Shown piece by piece: positions 53,736 through 61,495 of a DNA stretch of 64,000 nt (the stretch's first letter is position 1; each line of letters begins with the position of its first letter). Made by a program: the position numbers and the translations under genes. The notes beneath the pieces are model-generated. The model had not been told where the DNA came from, did not search any database, and worked only from the letters and a program-made list of their open reading frames with translations. This stretch comes from Longimicrobiales bacterium (GTDB lineage: Bacteria > Gemmatimonadota > Gemmatimonadetes > Longimicrobiales > Gaopeijiaceae). Location of the stretch: contig JAQWPM010000002.1 in assembly GCA_029245345.1 (NCBI GenBank), positions 93,284 through 157,283 of the forward strand. The letters are read 5' to 3'.

Positions 53736-54587
53736 GTGACGTACCGGCTGGCGACGACTCCCGACACGATCACTCAGGCCCATTGGGTCCGAGATCGTCT
53801 CGCCGAGGCTGGGACACAGGTTCACGTCTCGCTCGTGGCCAACGGTTCCGGAGATCCGCTGGATGCTTTCGGGCGTGGCGACGCACACCTGGCACTTGTG
53901 GCCGGCACCCGGCTGCGCTTCCGGAAACGCGAAGGACTCCCGATTCTGGCTGTGCTCATACGAGTGGAGCCGCGCGACATGCTCGTCACGCCGGATGGCG
54001 CACCTACTTCGCTTCGGACCCTTGCCCCAGGGGTGAAAGTCGGAGTCTCGGGCGGACGTCGAAGGGCCTTTCTACGTGCGCACAGACCTGACTTGGTTGC
54101 GGTTTCACTCACGAATGGGACGAGCCCCGCAGTGGTCCTCGAGTCTGGACTCGCCGACGCGGCCATCCTGGGCGTCGCGGAAGCTCGCCAAGCAGGTTTG
54201 GGTGCGCTTGGTGCGGAGGTGCTCGATCCCAAGGCATGGCTTCCCGCTCCAGGGCAGGGGGCGTTGGCGTTGATCGGTGGGCACGACCTCGCGAAGCTCC
54301 CAGGTCTGGACGCGGTCGATCACGAGACCAGTCGAATCGCGCTTGAAACCGAACTCGCGCTTGTGGATGCGTTGTCTGTGCCTGCGGGGTCCGCGCTGGG
54401 CGCTCTCGCTCAGCCGACGGGTCGCTGGATCCGCCTGTGGGCGGCCGCGGCGAGTGAGGACGGCTCGGCGATGACTCGGTCCGATCTGACCGGTGTGTTG
54501 GATGACCCCAAGGGCCTGGCCGAGGCTGTGGCCCATCAGATGATTGAGCGCGGGCTCACTACGGTACTTTCTGGATCGGTCTCGTGA
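53736..54587 (+). CDS. HemC-like (porphobilinogen deaminase fold) pseudoenzyme
   Basis: A 283-residue protein that aligns with hydroxymethylbilane synthase over its length: VEPRDMLV (EREDPRDAF), [20 protein letters not shown] (GTSSLRRQCQLAERRPDL), [27 protein letters not shown] (LPAVGQGAV) and a C-terminal DGSAMTR. The key residues are lost: the cofactor cysteine loop GGCQVPIG reads VPAGSALG here, the catalytic HSMKD reads HLALV, and SLRGN reads SLTNG. It should not make hydroxymethylbilane by the known route. A GTG at 53736 with GGGGCAGG before it is the best start. Its stop overlaps hldC. Confidence 0.72.
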   Translation: MTYRLATTPDTITQAHWVRDRLAEAGTQVHVSLVANGSGDPLDAFGRGDAHLALVAGTRLRFRKREGLPILAVLIRVEPRDMLVTPDGAPTSLRTLAPGVKVGVSGGRRRAFLRAHRPDLVAVSLTNGTSPAVVLESGLADAAILGVAEARQAGLGALGAEVLDPKAWLPAPGQGALALIGGHDLAKLPGLDAVDHETSRIALETELALVDALSVPAGSALGALAQPTGRWIRLWAAAASEDGSAMTRSDLTGVLDDPKGLAEAVAHQMIERGLTTVLSGSVS

Positions 54588-55075
54588 GCAACGTGGGGCT
54601 AGCCGACAAAGTCCTGTCGCGTTCCGAGTTGTTGGAGCGCTATAGGCGGCCTCGGGCGAACACGCTCGTCTTCACGAACGGCTGCTTCGATCTCATGCAC
54701 CCGGGACACGTACACTACTTGGCAGCGGCTCGGGCGTTGGGTGACGCGCTTGTTGTCGCGGTTAATACCGACGATTCGGTTCGCCGACTTGGGAAAGGAG
54801 TGGGGCGCCCGCTCGTTCCGGAAGGGGATCGTGCTCTCGTGCTCGCGGCGCTGTCGTCTGTAGATGCAGTGTGTCTCTTTGCCGAGGACACTCCCCGCGA
54901 GCTTCTGTCAGGACTTCTGCCAGATGTGTTGGTAAAGGGGGGCGACTACGCTCCCCATTTGGTCGTCGGCCGTGATGAGGTTGAAGCGGCTGGTGGCCGT
55001 GTGGAACTGATCCCGTTCGTCGAGGGCTACTCGACAACGGAACTCGTACATCGAATTCAAGGCACTCAATCGTGA
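54584..55075 (+). CDS. hldC: D-glycero-beta-D-manno-heptose 1-phosphate adenylyltransferase (HldC / RfaE domain II)
   Basis: A 163-residue cytidylyltransferase-fold enzyme that adenylates heptose-1-phosphate to ADP-heptose precursor for the LPS core. Motifs: [16 protein letters not shown] (HxGH at 39-42), [15 protein letters not shown] and DVLVKGGDY, then a terminal YSTTELV. It completes the pathway of HldA encoded at 26776-27759. GTG start at 54584 overlaps the HemC-like gene, and the rph GTG overlaps its stop. Confidence 0.93.
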   Translation: MSNVGLADKVLSRSELLERYRRPRANTLVFTNGCFDLMHPGHVHYLAAARALGDALVVAVNTDDSVRRLGKGVGRPLVPEGDRALVLAALSSVDAVCLFAEDTPRELLSGLLPDVLVKGGDYAPHLVVGRDEVEAAGGRVELIPFVEGYSTTELVHRIQGTQS

Positions 55076-55791
55076 CTACTCGCAGTGAAGGGCGGCGTCC
55101 GGACGATCCGCGATCCATCTCCATCGAGACCGGAGTCGCCCCGTATGCAGAGGGCTCGTGCATCATCGCGACCGGCCAGACCCGCGTTCTGTGCACGGCT
55201 TCGGTCGTCGAGGGCGTTCCGTCGTGGCGTGAGCGGAGCGGGGACGGTTGGGTGACGGCGGAGTACGCGATGCTTCCCCGAGCGACCCACACGCGGTCTA
55301 GACGTGAACGCAACGGGCCCAAGGGGCGTACGCAGGAGATTCAGCGGCTCATTGGCCGGTCCTTAAGGTCCGTGACGGACATGAAAGGCATGGGGCAGAA
55401 CACGGTCACCGTCGACTGCGACGTCCTCCAGGCAGATGGTGGAACGCGAACTGCGTCCATCACCGGAGCTTGCGTGGCGTTGGCTCTGGCCGGTGAATGG
55501 ATGCTAAACGAAGGAATCGCGGTGCGAAGCCCACTCCGAGAGCGTGTGGCGGCGGTCAGCGTCGGCATCGTGGACGGGGTCCCTTGTCTTGATCTCGACT
55601 ATCCCGAAGACTCGAGTGCTCAGGTAGACATGAACGTGGTCGGCACCGAAGGCGGCGGTCTCGTCGAGGTTCAGGGAACAGCCGAGGGTGACCCGTTCTC
55701 ACGGGCAGAACTCGACGCCCTGATCGACCTGGCCACGTCAGGGCTGGAGCGCCTTTTCGCGGCTCAGAGCAGGGCGCTGAAGGGAGACTGA
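55072..55791 (+). CDS. rph: Ribonuclease PH
   Basis: A 239-residue phosphorolytic 3' exoribonuclease that trims tRNA precursors. Diagnostic segments are [17 protein letters not shown], the basic [32 protein letters not shown] and the [15 protein letters not shown] region. GTG start at 55072 overlapping hldC; rdgB begins one base after its stop. The rph-rdgB pair is common in bacteria. Confidence 0.96.
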   Translation: MTTRSEGRRPDDPRSISIETGVAPYAEGSCIIATGQTRVLCTASVVEGVPSWRERSGDGWVTAEYAMLPRATHTRSRRERNGPKGRTQEIQRLIGRSLRSVTDMKGMGQNTVTVDCDVLQADGGTRTASITGACVALALAGEWMLNEGIAVRSPLRERVAAVSVGIVDGVPCLDLDYPEDSSAQVDMNVVGTEGGGLVEVQGTAEGDPFSRAELDALIDLATSGLERLFAAQSRALKGD

Positions 55792-55792
55792 G

Positions 55793-56416
55793 GTGGAGTT
55801 GCTCGTCTCCACCCGAAGCCAAGACAAGATGGTCGAGATACGCCGCATCTTAGGCGATGTGGCGGGGCTCAAAGTCATCGATCTGGATTCGGCCGGCATT
55901 CCTGAGAGTGACGACGAAGAAGGCATCGAGATCTACGACACCTTCGAGGAGAATGCTCGAGCCAAGGCTGAGTACTTCTACGCGAAGGTGGGCATCCCGA
56001 CTGTTGCGGATGACAGTGGTCTGGAAGTAGACGCGTTGGGCGGAGCTCCGGGTGTACGCTCGAAGCGCTTCGCGCCTGATCGTGGCCTGAAGGGCAAGGC
56101 GCTAGATGGGGCGAACAACGATCATCTCGTGGAACGCCTGGGTGACTTAGAGCCGGCGAAACGCACAGGTCGGTATGTGTGCGCAGCTGTCTTGGTCGGG
56201 TTGGACCAAGACCCGATCACGATTCGCGGCGAGGCTGAGGGACTCATACTGAGTGAACCCCAAGGTCATGGCGGCTTCGGCTACGATCCGTATTTCTTCG
56301 ATGCCGGCCTCGGGTGTAGCTTTGCGGAGTTGACTGCGAGGGACAAGAACGAACGGAGTCACCGCGGAAAGGCGTTCCGCGAACTGGCCCAACGTCTTGG
56401 TAAGAGAGAAGGCTAG
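55793..56416 (+). CDS. rdgB: XTP/dITP diphosphatase (RdgB/HAM1)
   Basis: A 207-residue house-cleaning pyrophosphatase that removes deaminated purine nucleotides. Motifs: STRSQDKMVEIRRIL, ENARAKAEYFY, VADDSGLEVDALGGAPGV and GFGYDPYFF. GTG start at 55793. The DUF971 gene begins 1 base after its stop. Confidence 0.95.
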   Translation: MELLVSTRSQDKMVEIRRILGDVAGLKVIDLDSAGIPESDDEEGIEIYDTFEENARAKAEYFYAKVGIPTVADDSGLEVDALGGAPGVRSKRFAPDRGLKGKALDGANNDHLVERLGDLEPAKRTGRYVCAAVLVGLDQDPITIRGEAEGLILSEPQGHGGFGYDPYFFDAGLGCSFAELTARDKNERSHRGKAFRELAQRLGKREG

Positions 56417-56417
56417 C

Positions 56418-56738
56418 ATGCTCCAGCCCCACTTCGATCCGCTCGAGATCGGTCCGAGTGATGACGGATCCCAACTCCGCATCTCGTGGAAAGACGGAGT
56501 TGTCTCTCACTTTGTGCCGCCGGCCCTCCGGCGCTTGTGCCCCTGCGCGGGATGTGTCGACGAAATGACTGGGATTCGCACCCTGCTACCAGAGCACATC
56601 GACGACAGCGTGTATCCGACCGCGATCCATTACGTGGGTCGGTATGCGATTCAACTCGTGTGGAGTGACAGTCACTCGACCGGTATCTACACCTTCGAGT
56701 ATCTGCGCGGGCTCTGGGACACCGAGACGGGCGCGTAG
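56418..56738 (+). CDS. DUF971 domain protein
   Basis: A 106-residue protein with the DUF971 (gamma-butyrobetaine hydroxylase N-terminal-like) pattern: LRISWKDGVVSHFVPPALRR, CPCAGCVDE and IQLVWSDSHSTGIYTFEYLR. The cysteines (C-x-C-x-x-C) can bind metal; the domain often accompanies Fe-S cluster carriers of the ApbC/Mrp type, none of which is adjacent here. The ATG at 56418 is preferred to an upstream TTG inside rdgB. Confidence 0.85.
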   Translation: MLQPHFDPLEIGPSDDGSQLRISWKDGVVSHFVPPALRRLCPCAGCVDEMTGIRTLLPEHIDDSVYPTAIHYVGRYAIQLVWSDSHSTGIYTFEYLRGLWDTETGA

Positions 56739-56776
56739 CCAACGGCGACTTCGAGTTCCGCGCACGCTGAAGGTCG

Positions 56777-57760
56777 TCAGTTCGGAGTCGGTCGCCCGTT
56801 GCCTCGCGACCGTTCCGACGGTAGCGCAGGTACCATGGTCGCGCCCCGACCGGGACCCCGAACCTCGAAGTTCTTGAACTGGGTGGCAGACTCGCCGCTT
56901 CCCTCGTCCGTGATCTCGATCGTGATGCGATACGTGCCCTTCTGGATGCGGGCGTCTACGGTTCTGAATTCCGCTTGTGCGGCGCCGTCCTCAGCCTCAG
57001 AAGTTGCGGAGAAACTGGCGTCTACCACGCCGTCCGCACCGACCACCAAGGAGCCACCCTCATCCACCGGCGCGATCGCGACTCGAGTCGTGTAGATCGA
57101 TCCTGCGGGAAGGTTGTAGATCTCGTAGAACAACTCAAATGAGCTCCCCGGGAACTGACTGGTGGGCAACAACGCGAGCGTCACGTCGTCCCGCGTCCAT
57201 CCCGCTCGCGGGTTGGGCTGCCCCATGGCCACGTCGGAAATCATGAGGTGAGTCCCGGAATAATCGGGGATGACGTATTCGGTCGAGTAGAGCTGGCCGG
57301 TCCCGGGACGTGCCGCGTCAGACATGGTCACGCGTTGGACCGTTCCATTGGAGGGCAGCGTCTGGACCTCTACGTGGGTGTAGAGCAGGTGGTCCCCGGA
57401 CAGCTGCTGGGGCACGCTGACGTATACGGAGTCGTCGGTACGTGTCACGGTGTGGCGTGCTGTGTCCGCGAGGACGAGCGCCACATCGAACCGGTACCGA
57501 GCCTGTCGTTCGTGCCACTCGCGGCCGAGCCGCCTGACTGGGACCGCGAAGGCGGCGACCACGGTCGTATTGCCTTCGTCGCCCCGGAACGAATACAGGT
57601 CGTAGAAGAAGGGAAGGGGGCGAGGGAGCGGTGCGACGCTGTCCGAGATAGCCGCAATAATCCCATCGTGCGCGATGTGATTCGCCACGTCACGTGGGGT
57701 GTGTTCCTCGATTGCCGCAGTAGCGGTTATGGCGAACAATAGGAGAAGTAGTCTTCTCAT
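56777..57760 (-). CDS. Uncharacterised exported protein, possibly GWxTD-related
   Basis: A 327-residue protein with a short signal peptide (MRRLLLLLFAITATAA). The rest is beta-rich and resembles the C-terminal beta-sandwich parts of proteins annotated GWxTD, but the GWxTD motif itself is not visible, so the family is only suggested. It ends in a Pro/Arg-rich tail. It is convergent with the DUF971 gene and divergent from the GcvT-like gene (about 156-base spacer). Confidence 0.62.
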   Translation of the reverse strand: MRRLLLLLFAITATAAIEEHTPRDVANHIAHDGIIAAISDSVAPLPRPLPFFYDLYSFRGDEGNTTVVAAFAVPVRRLGREWHERQARYRFDVALVLADTARHTVTRTDDSVYVSVPQQLSGDHLLYTHVEVQTLPSNGTVQRVTMSDAARPGTGQLYSTEYVIPDYSGTHLMISDVAMGQPNPRAGWTRDDVTLALLPTSQFPGSSFELFYEIYNLPAGSIYTTRVAIAPVDEGGSLVVGADGVVDASFSATSEAEDGAAQAEFRTVDARIQKGTYRITIEITDEGSGESATQFKNFEVRGPGRGATMVPALPSERSRGNGRPTPN

Positions 57761-57916
57761 CGTCTCGTGATCATCGTTCTGGAGTTGAGCTCTGCTACTG
57801 AGTTAACCCGAAATCCTCGCGCCGCGTTCCGGCGCACCTATTATGTCCGACGTTCCAAGGCAACAATAGTGCACAGAGTTGCGCCGCACCGCACTGCACA
57901 CCACACGAGATCTTAC

Positions 57917-59155
57917 ATGCCTCGCATGACCCCGTTTCAGCCCCGCCTGGAACCGCTGAACCACACAGGCGTCTGGAAGCACTGGTCCGGATACTTGGTC
58001 GCCCCACAGTACCAGTATTCCTTGAACGCTGAGTACTACTCCGTGCGCAACGCCGTGTCGGTGTTAGATACGTCACCGCTGTTCAAGTACCGGTTCGCCG
58101 GCGCAGATGCTGGCGCGCTGCTCGGACGGGCGATGGCGCGCGACATCGGCGGCTGTGGGGTCGGGAGAGCACAGTACACGTGTTGGTGTGACACCCGTGG
58201 ATACGTCCTGCAAGACGGTGTGGTTATGCAGGTGGCCGCGGGCGAGTACTGGCTTACCGCAGCTGAACCCTCGCTCCGACACTTCCGAAACATCGGCCGC
58301 GAAATGGGGCTCGCCGACGTCAGCGTTGAAGACGTTTCGAATGACTTCGGGATTCTCGCGGTTCAGGGGCCCGAGGCGCATCACGTCATCAGCCAACTCA
58401 CCGACGCAGCTGATCCACTCAAGTACTTCGGAGTCGCCCAGGCGACGATCGCGGGGTGCCCGGTAACGGTGTCTCGCACCGGCTACACCGGTGACCTGGG
58501 GTACGAATTGTGGATTCCCTCTGCGGACGCGTTGACGGTCTGGGACGCGCTGATGGTGGCGGGCAAGGGACACAACATCACGCCCATCGGGACGACGGCG
58601 CTCAAGATGGTTCGAGTGGAGGCGGGACTGCTCCTGATGGGTGCTGACTTCCACACCTCCAGGTTTGCGTGGGTCGATGCCGAACGTGAGACGCCTCACG
58701 AGTTGGGGTGGGGGTGGATGTTCAGCAAGCTGGCCCAGGACGACCGCGACTTCATTGGTCGTTCGGCTATCGAAGCCGAGATCGCTGGCGGCACCAGCCG
58801 GTGGAAAACCGTCGGTTTGGGGGTCGATTGGCACGACTACGAACGCGTCTACACCGCGGCCGGAATCGTCCCTCCACGGCACGAGCTCTACTCCGAATCG
58901 ACCATGAGCATCTACCGGCGGGGAGGGAAGGAGTGGGACTACGCCGGATATGCCAGCAGCTTTTTGTCGTCGTCGCTGCTGAGAAAGCCGATCGCGCTCG
59001 CCAAGCTTCCCCTGGATCTGTGCACCGCAGGGTCCGAGGTCGATCTCGAGGTCTCGGTGATCCGCCAGCCGAAGAACGTTCTCGCTCGAGTCGAACGCAT
59101 GCCGTTCTTTAATCCGTCGAGGAAGACTGCGCTGATGAGTGAGGGAGGCGTCTGA
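57917..59155 (+). CDS. GcvT-like aminomethyltransferase family protein
   Basis: A 412-residue folate-binding protein of the GcvT/DmdA fold. Family segments are NAVSVLDTSPLFKYRFAG, GRAQYTCWCDTRGYVLQDG, DFGILAVQGPEA and RTGYTGDLGYELW. The DD of the glycine-cleavage T-protein reads QD here. Such proteins transfer one-carbon groups from N- or S-methyl substrates to tetrahydrofolate; the substrate cannot be named. The ATG at 57917 (or 57926) follows a poorly conserved open stretch. Its stop overlaps the next ATG (TGATG), so it is co-made with a flavin oxidoreductase. Confidence 0.82.
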   Translation: MPRMTPFQPRLEPLNHTGVWKHWSGYLVAPQYQYSLNAEYYSVRNAVSVLDTSPLFKYRFAGADAGALLGRAMARDIGGCGVGRAQYTCWCDTRGYVLQDGVVMQVAAGEYWLTAAEPSLRHFRNIGREMGLADVSVEDVSNDFGILAVQGPEAHHVISQLTDAADPLKYFGVAQATIAGCPVTVSRTGYTGDLGYELWIPSADALTVWDALMVAGKGHNITPIGTTALKMVRVEAGLLLMGADFHTSRFAWVDAERETPHELGWGWMFSKLAQDDRDFIGRSAIEAEIAGGTSRWKTVGLGVDWHDYERVYTAAGIVPPRHELYSESTMSIYRRGGKEWDYAGYASSFLSSSLLRKPIALAKLPLDLCTAGSEVDLEVSVIRQPKNVLARVERMPFFNPSRKTALMSEGGV

Positions 59156-60744
59156 TGCCGAACGCAGAGCGTTATGACGCGATCGTCATCGGTGGTGGCC
59201 ACAACGGACTGGTCAATGCGGGATATCTCGCTCGAGCTGGCCTGAATACGCTGGTTCTCGAGCGTCGGCACCTCGTAGGGGGAGCCGCGATTACCGAAGA
59301 GCTGATTCCGGGCTTCAAGTTCACCACGTTCTCGTATGCCATCAGCCTGATGCGCCCGGAGATCGTCCAGGACTTGGAACTCGTGAAGCACGGCATGATG
59401 GTGCTGCCGCTTATCAACACGTTCCAGCCGGGCCTGGACGGAGAGTATCTCTTCCTGGGCGCTGACTCGGATGCGAACTACCACGAGATCGCGCGGATCT
59501 CGATCGAGGACGCAGAGGCGTCTCGCGACCTCGATCATCTGATCGCTCGTCTGGCCAGGGCTCTAAAGCCATGGATGGATCGTATCCCGCCCAACAGCCG
59601 CAGTTCGGATCCCGCGGACATCGCCCAGCTCGCCGAGCTTCGCGACTACATGGACGGACTCGACCCCGAGGTGCGGGGCTTGATGCAGAAATTCTACGAC
59701 TGCAGCGCTGCGGAAATCTTGGACGAGTACTTCGAGAACGACCTTGTGAAGTCCCTATATGCGTCGAGTGGGATCATCGGCAGCAAGTGTGGGCCGCGGG
59801 ACAAAGAATCCGGCCTTGTCTGGCTCTTCCACAAGATGGGCGACTACGACGGTGAGCCGGGTCACTGGGGCTTCCACAAGGGCGGCAACGGCGGCTTCAC
59901 GCAGGTCTTGGCGCGGGCCCTAGAGGCCTTTGGTGGGAGCATTCGGACCCATGCAGGAGTGGAGCGTGTGTTGCACGAGGACGGGCGCGCCGTTGGCGTT
60001 TCTTTAGCGGACGGATCTACGATCGAAGCGGATCTCGTGGTGAGTGCTCTTGATCCCCGGCAGACGTTCACTCGATTGGTCGATCCAGCGGATCTTCCTG
60101 AAGACCTCGTGCAGCACGTATCGGACTACAAGTTCCAGGGCACCGCGGCCAAGGTGAATTTTGCCCTCTCAGGAGTCCCCGAATTTCCGGGGCTCGAGGG
60201 CCGGGAGGATCTGTTCATGGGCTTCACCAACCTGGGCCCGTCCATCGATTACCTGGAAGAAGCGTTTGCCGACTGTAAGGCCGGACGGTTCAGCCGGCGG
60301 CCTTTTCTGGATTGCTGCGTTCAGTCCACACTGGACCCCGACATGAGCCCTCCGGGAAAACACATCATGTCGTGTTTTGTCATGTACGCACCCTATCACT
60401 TGGCGGAGAGCGATTGGGACAGCGAGAGAGAAAACTTGGGTGACACCGTGCAGCAGACAATCGAGGAGTTCTTTCCGGGATTCAGCGATTTGATCTTGCA
60501 CCGCGAAATCGTCACTCCACTCGACATCGAGAAGATTGTCGGCCTGAGCGAAGGCAACATCTTCGCGGGCGAACTCTTTGAATCTCAGCTGTTCTTGAAT
60601 CGGCCGGCACCGGGTTGGAATCAGTACAGGACGCCGATTGCGGGGTACTACCAATGTGGCTCGGGGACGCATCCGGGTGGGTGTGTCACGGGTGGGCCCG
60701 GGAAGCTGGCTGCGGAGCAGATCCTGGGGGATCGATCCCGATGA
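59155..60744 (+). CDS. FAD-dependent oxidoreductase, phytoene-desaturase / PYROXD2-like
   Basis: A 529-residue flavoprotein. The dinucleotide motif is VIGGGHNGLVNAGYLARAG at the N-terminus, followed by VLERRHLVGGAAITEE, and the C-terminal motif is YYQCGSGTHPGGCVTGGPGK, which is typical of the PYROXD2/carotenoid-desaturase-like branch rather than CrtI itself. No carotenoid genes are near. Coupled to the GcvT-like gene, it may oxidise an N-methyl or similar group whose C1 unit the partner passes to folate (inference). Confidence 0.85.
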   Translation: MPNAERYDAIVIGGGHNGLVNAGYLARAGLNTLVLERRHLVGGAAITEELIPGFKFTTFSYAISLMRPEIVQDLELVKHGMMVLPLINTFQPGLDGEYLFLGADSDANYHEIARISIEDAEASRDLDHLIARLARALKPWMDRIPPNSRSSDPADIAQLAELRDYMDGLDPEVRGLMQKFYDCSAAEILDEYFENDLVKSLYASSGIIGSKCGPRDKESGLVWLFHKMGDYDGEPGHWGFHKGGNGGFTQVLARALEAFGGSIRTHAGVERVLHEDGRAVGVSLADGSTIEADLVVSALDPRQTFTRLVDPADLPEDLVQHVSDYKFQGTAAKVNFALSGVPEFPGLEGREDLFMGFTNLGPSIDYLEEAFADCKAGRFSRRPFLDCCVQSTLDPDMSPPGKHIMSCFVMYAPYHLAESDWDSERENLGDTVQQTIEEFFPGFSDLILHREIVTPLDIEKIVGLSEGNIFAGELFESQLFLNRPAPGWNQYRTPIAGYYQCGSGTHPGGCVTGGPGKLAAEQILGDRSR

Positions 60745-60781
60745 AGAACGAACACATTGCCTTTGTCGGAGCCTTGGGTGA

Positions 60782-61018
60782 ATGCCTCAGCGCGCTCCGT
60801 TCGACCCGGAGCATGTCACTCATCTCTTCCAGAGTTCGCTGGATGAGATCAGGGCCCGAGGACCCGCCGAAGTGGTCATCGGCGGTCGAAGCTTCAACGT
60901 GACTCGGGAGTTCCTGGAGGATCTGACCGAACAGAAGGAGGCGGTCCACTGCTCAGCGTCCGGGCGTAGCGTGACCGAACCCCGGCTGCCGGGCCAGTCA
61001 GGGCTCCTTCGTCCCTAA
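60782..61018 (+). CDS. Small hypothetical protein
   Basis: A 78-residue frame (ATG 60782) with a helix-forming first half (PEHVTHLFQSSLDEIRARG) and a sheet-helix second part. No family recognised. A second overlapping frame starts at 60741 (ATGA overlap with the oxidoreductase, 54 residues), but its composition is less protein-like. The 3' end overlaps the tiny gene on the other strand by about 20 bases. Weak ribosome site. Confidence 0.35.
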   Translation: MPQRAPFDPEHVTHLFQSSLDEIRARGPAEVVIGGRSFNVTREFLEDLTEQKEAVHCSASGRSVTEPRLPGQSGLLRP

Positions 61019-61102
61019 GTCGTTCATGACAACAAGGTAGGCGCCCGCGAGAAAGAGAAAGGTCACGCCGCACCCGATCGCGAAGAGTGTAATCTCAGGC
61101 AT
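60998..61102 (-). CDS. 34-residue single-helix membrane protein
   Basis: A very short gene reading MPEITLFAIGCGVTFLFLAG and ending NDLGTKEP, a single membrane helix with short polar ends. Its ATG (61102-61100) lies inside the end of the upstream gene, overlapping it by 8 bases, which is strong evidence for coupled translation. Function unknown. Confidence 0.6.
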   Translation of the reverse strand: MPEITLFAIGCGVTFLFLAGAYLVVMNDLGTKEP

Positions 61103-61280
61103 CTTGGCCCCCAGCCAGCAGTAGGGCTCCTGCCGAACAGATGGACGGGACCCAGATACCCACGAAGAGTCCCTGCTCCGTTTCTCCGGTGAACCACAAG
61201 GTCACGGAAAGGATGAGGGAGATGAATGCGGCGGTTAGGAACAGAGCCTTGGCTCTGCGGAGTCTAGATTGATTCGTCAT
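61095..61280 (-). CDS. 61-residue two-helix membrane protein
   Basis: A small protein with a basic N-terminus (NQSRLRRAK), a helix (about 12-30), a polar loop FTGETEQGLFVGIWVPSI and a second helix. The GLFVGxWVPSI pattern looks familiar from small conserved membrane proteins of Gram-negative bacteria, but I cannot name a family. Forms a two-gene unit with the 34-residue protein. Confidence 0.68.
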   Translation of the reverse strand: MTNQSRLRRAKALFLTAAFISLILSVTLWFTGETEQGLFVGIWVPSICSAGALLLAGGQDA

Positions 61281-61495
61281 TGTACACCAGTTGAATAGGT
61301 ATATTACACGAATAGCTTAACAAGAACTGTACACAGAGGGCAACGGCTCTCCGCGGGTATGCGGCCGGTAGCATGGACGGGGGGCTCCGCGTCTTCCAGG
61401 CGGAGACGGATGAACCAAAGCACTCCCGCTCTGTATTGGGCTAATTTGATCCTCCCTCTATTCCTTCGTAGATCCGGAACCGCCGAGAGTACCTG
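61281..61495. promoter_or_regulatory. AT-rich divergent intergenic region
   Basis: This 215-base gap separates the small membrane pair (minus) from the ArgE/DapE-type peptidase (plus). It contains a low-GC stretch (61283-61330, including GGTATATTACACG) that stands out from the rest of the window and may hold promoters for both directions. No clear -35/-10 pair can be assigned. Confidence 0.3.

Noticed and set aside
57917-59155. Naming the GcvT-like protein as DMSP demethylase (DmdA) or as glycine cleavage T-protein
   Set aside because: No gcvH or gcvP nearby, the DD motif is altered, and DmdA-specific features cannot be confirmed by eye.
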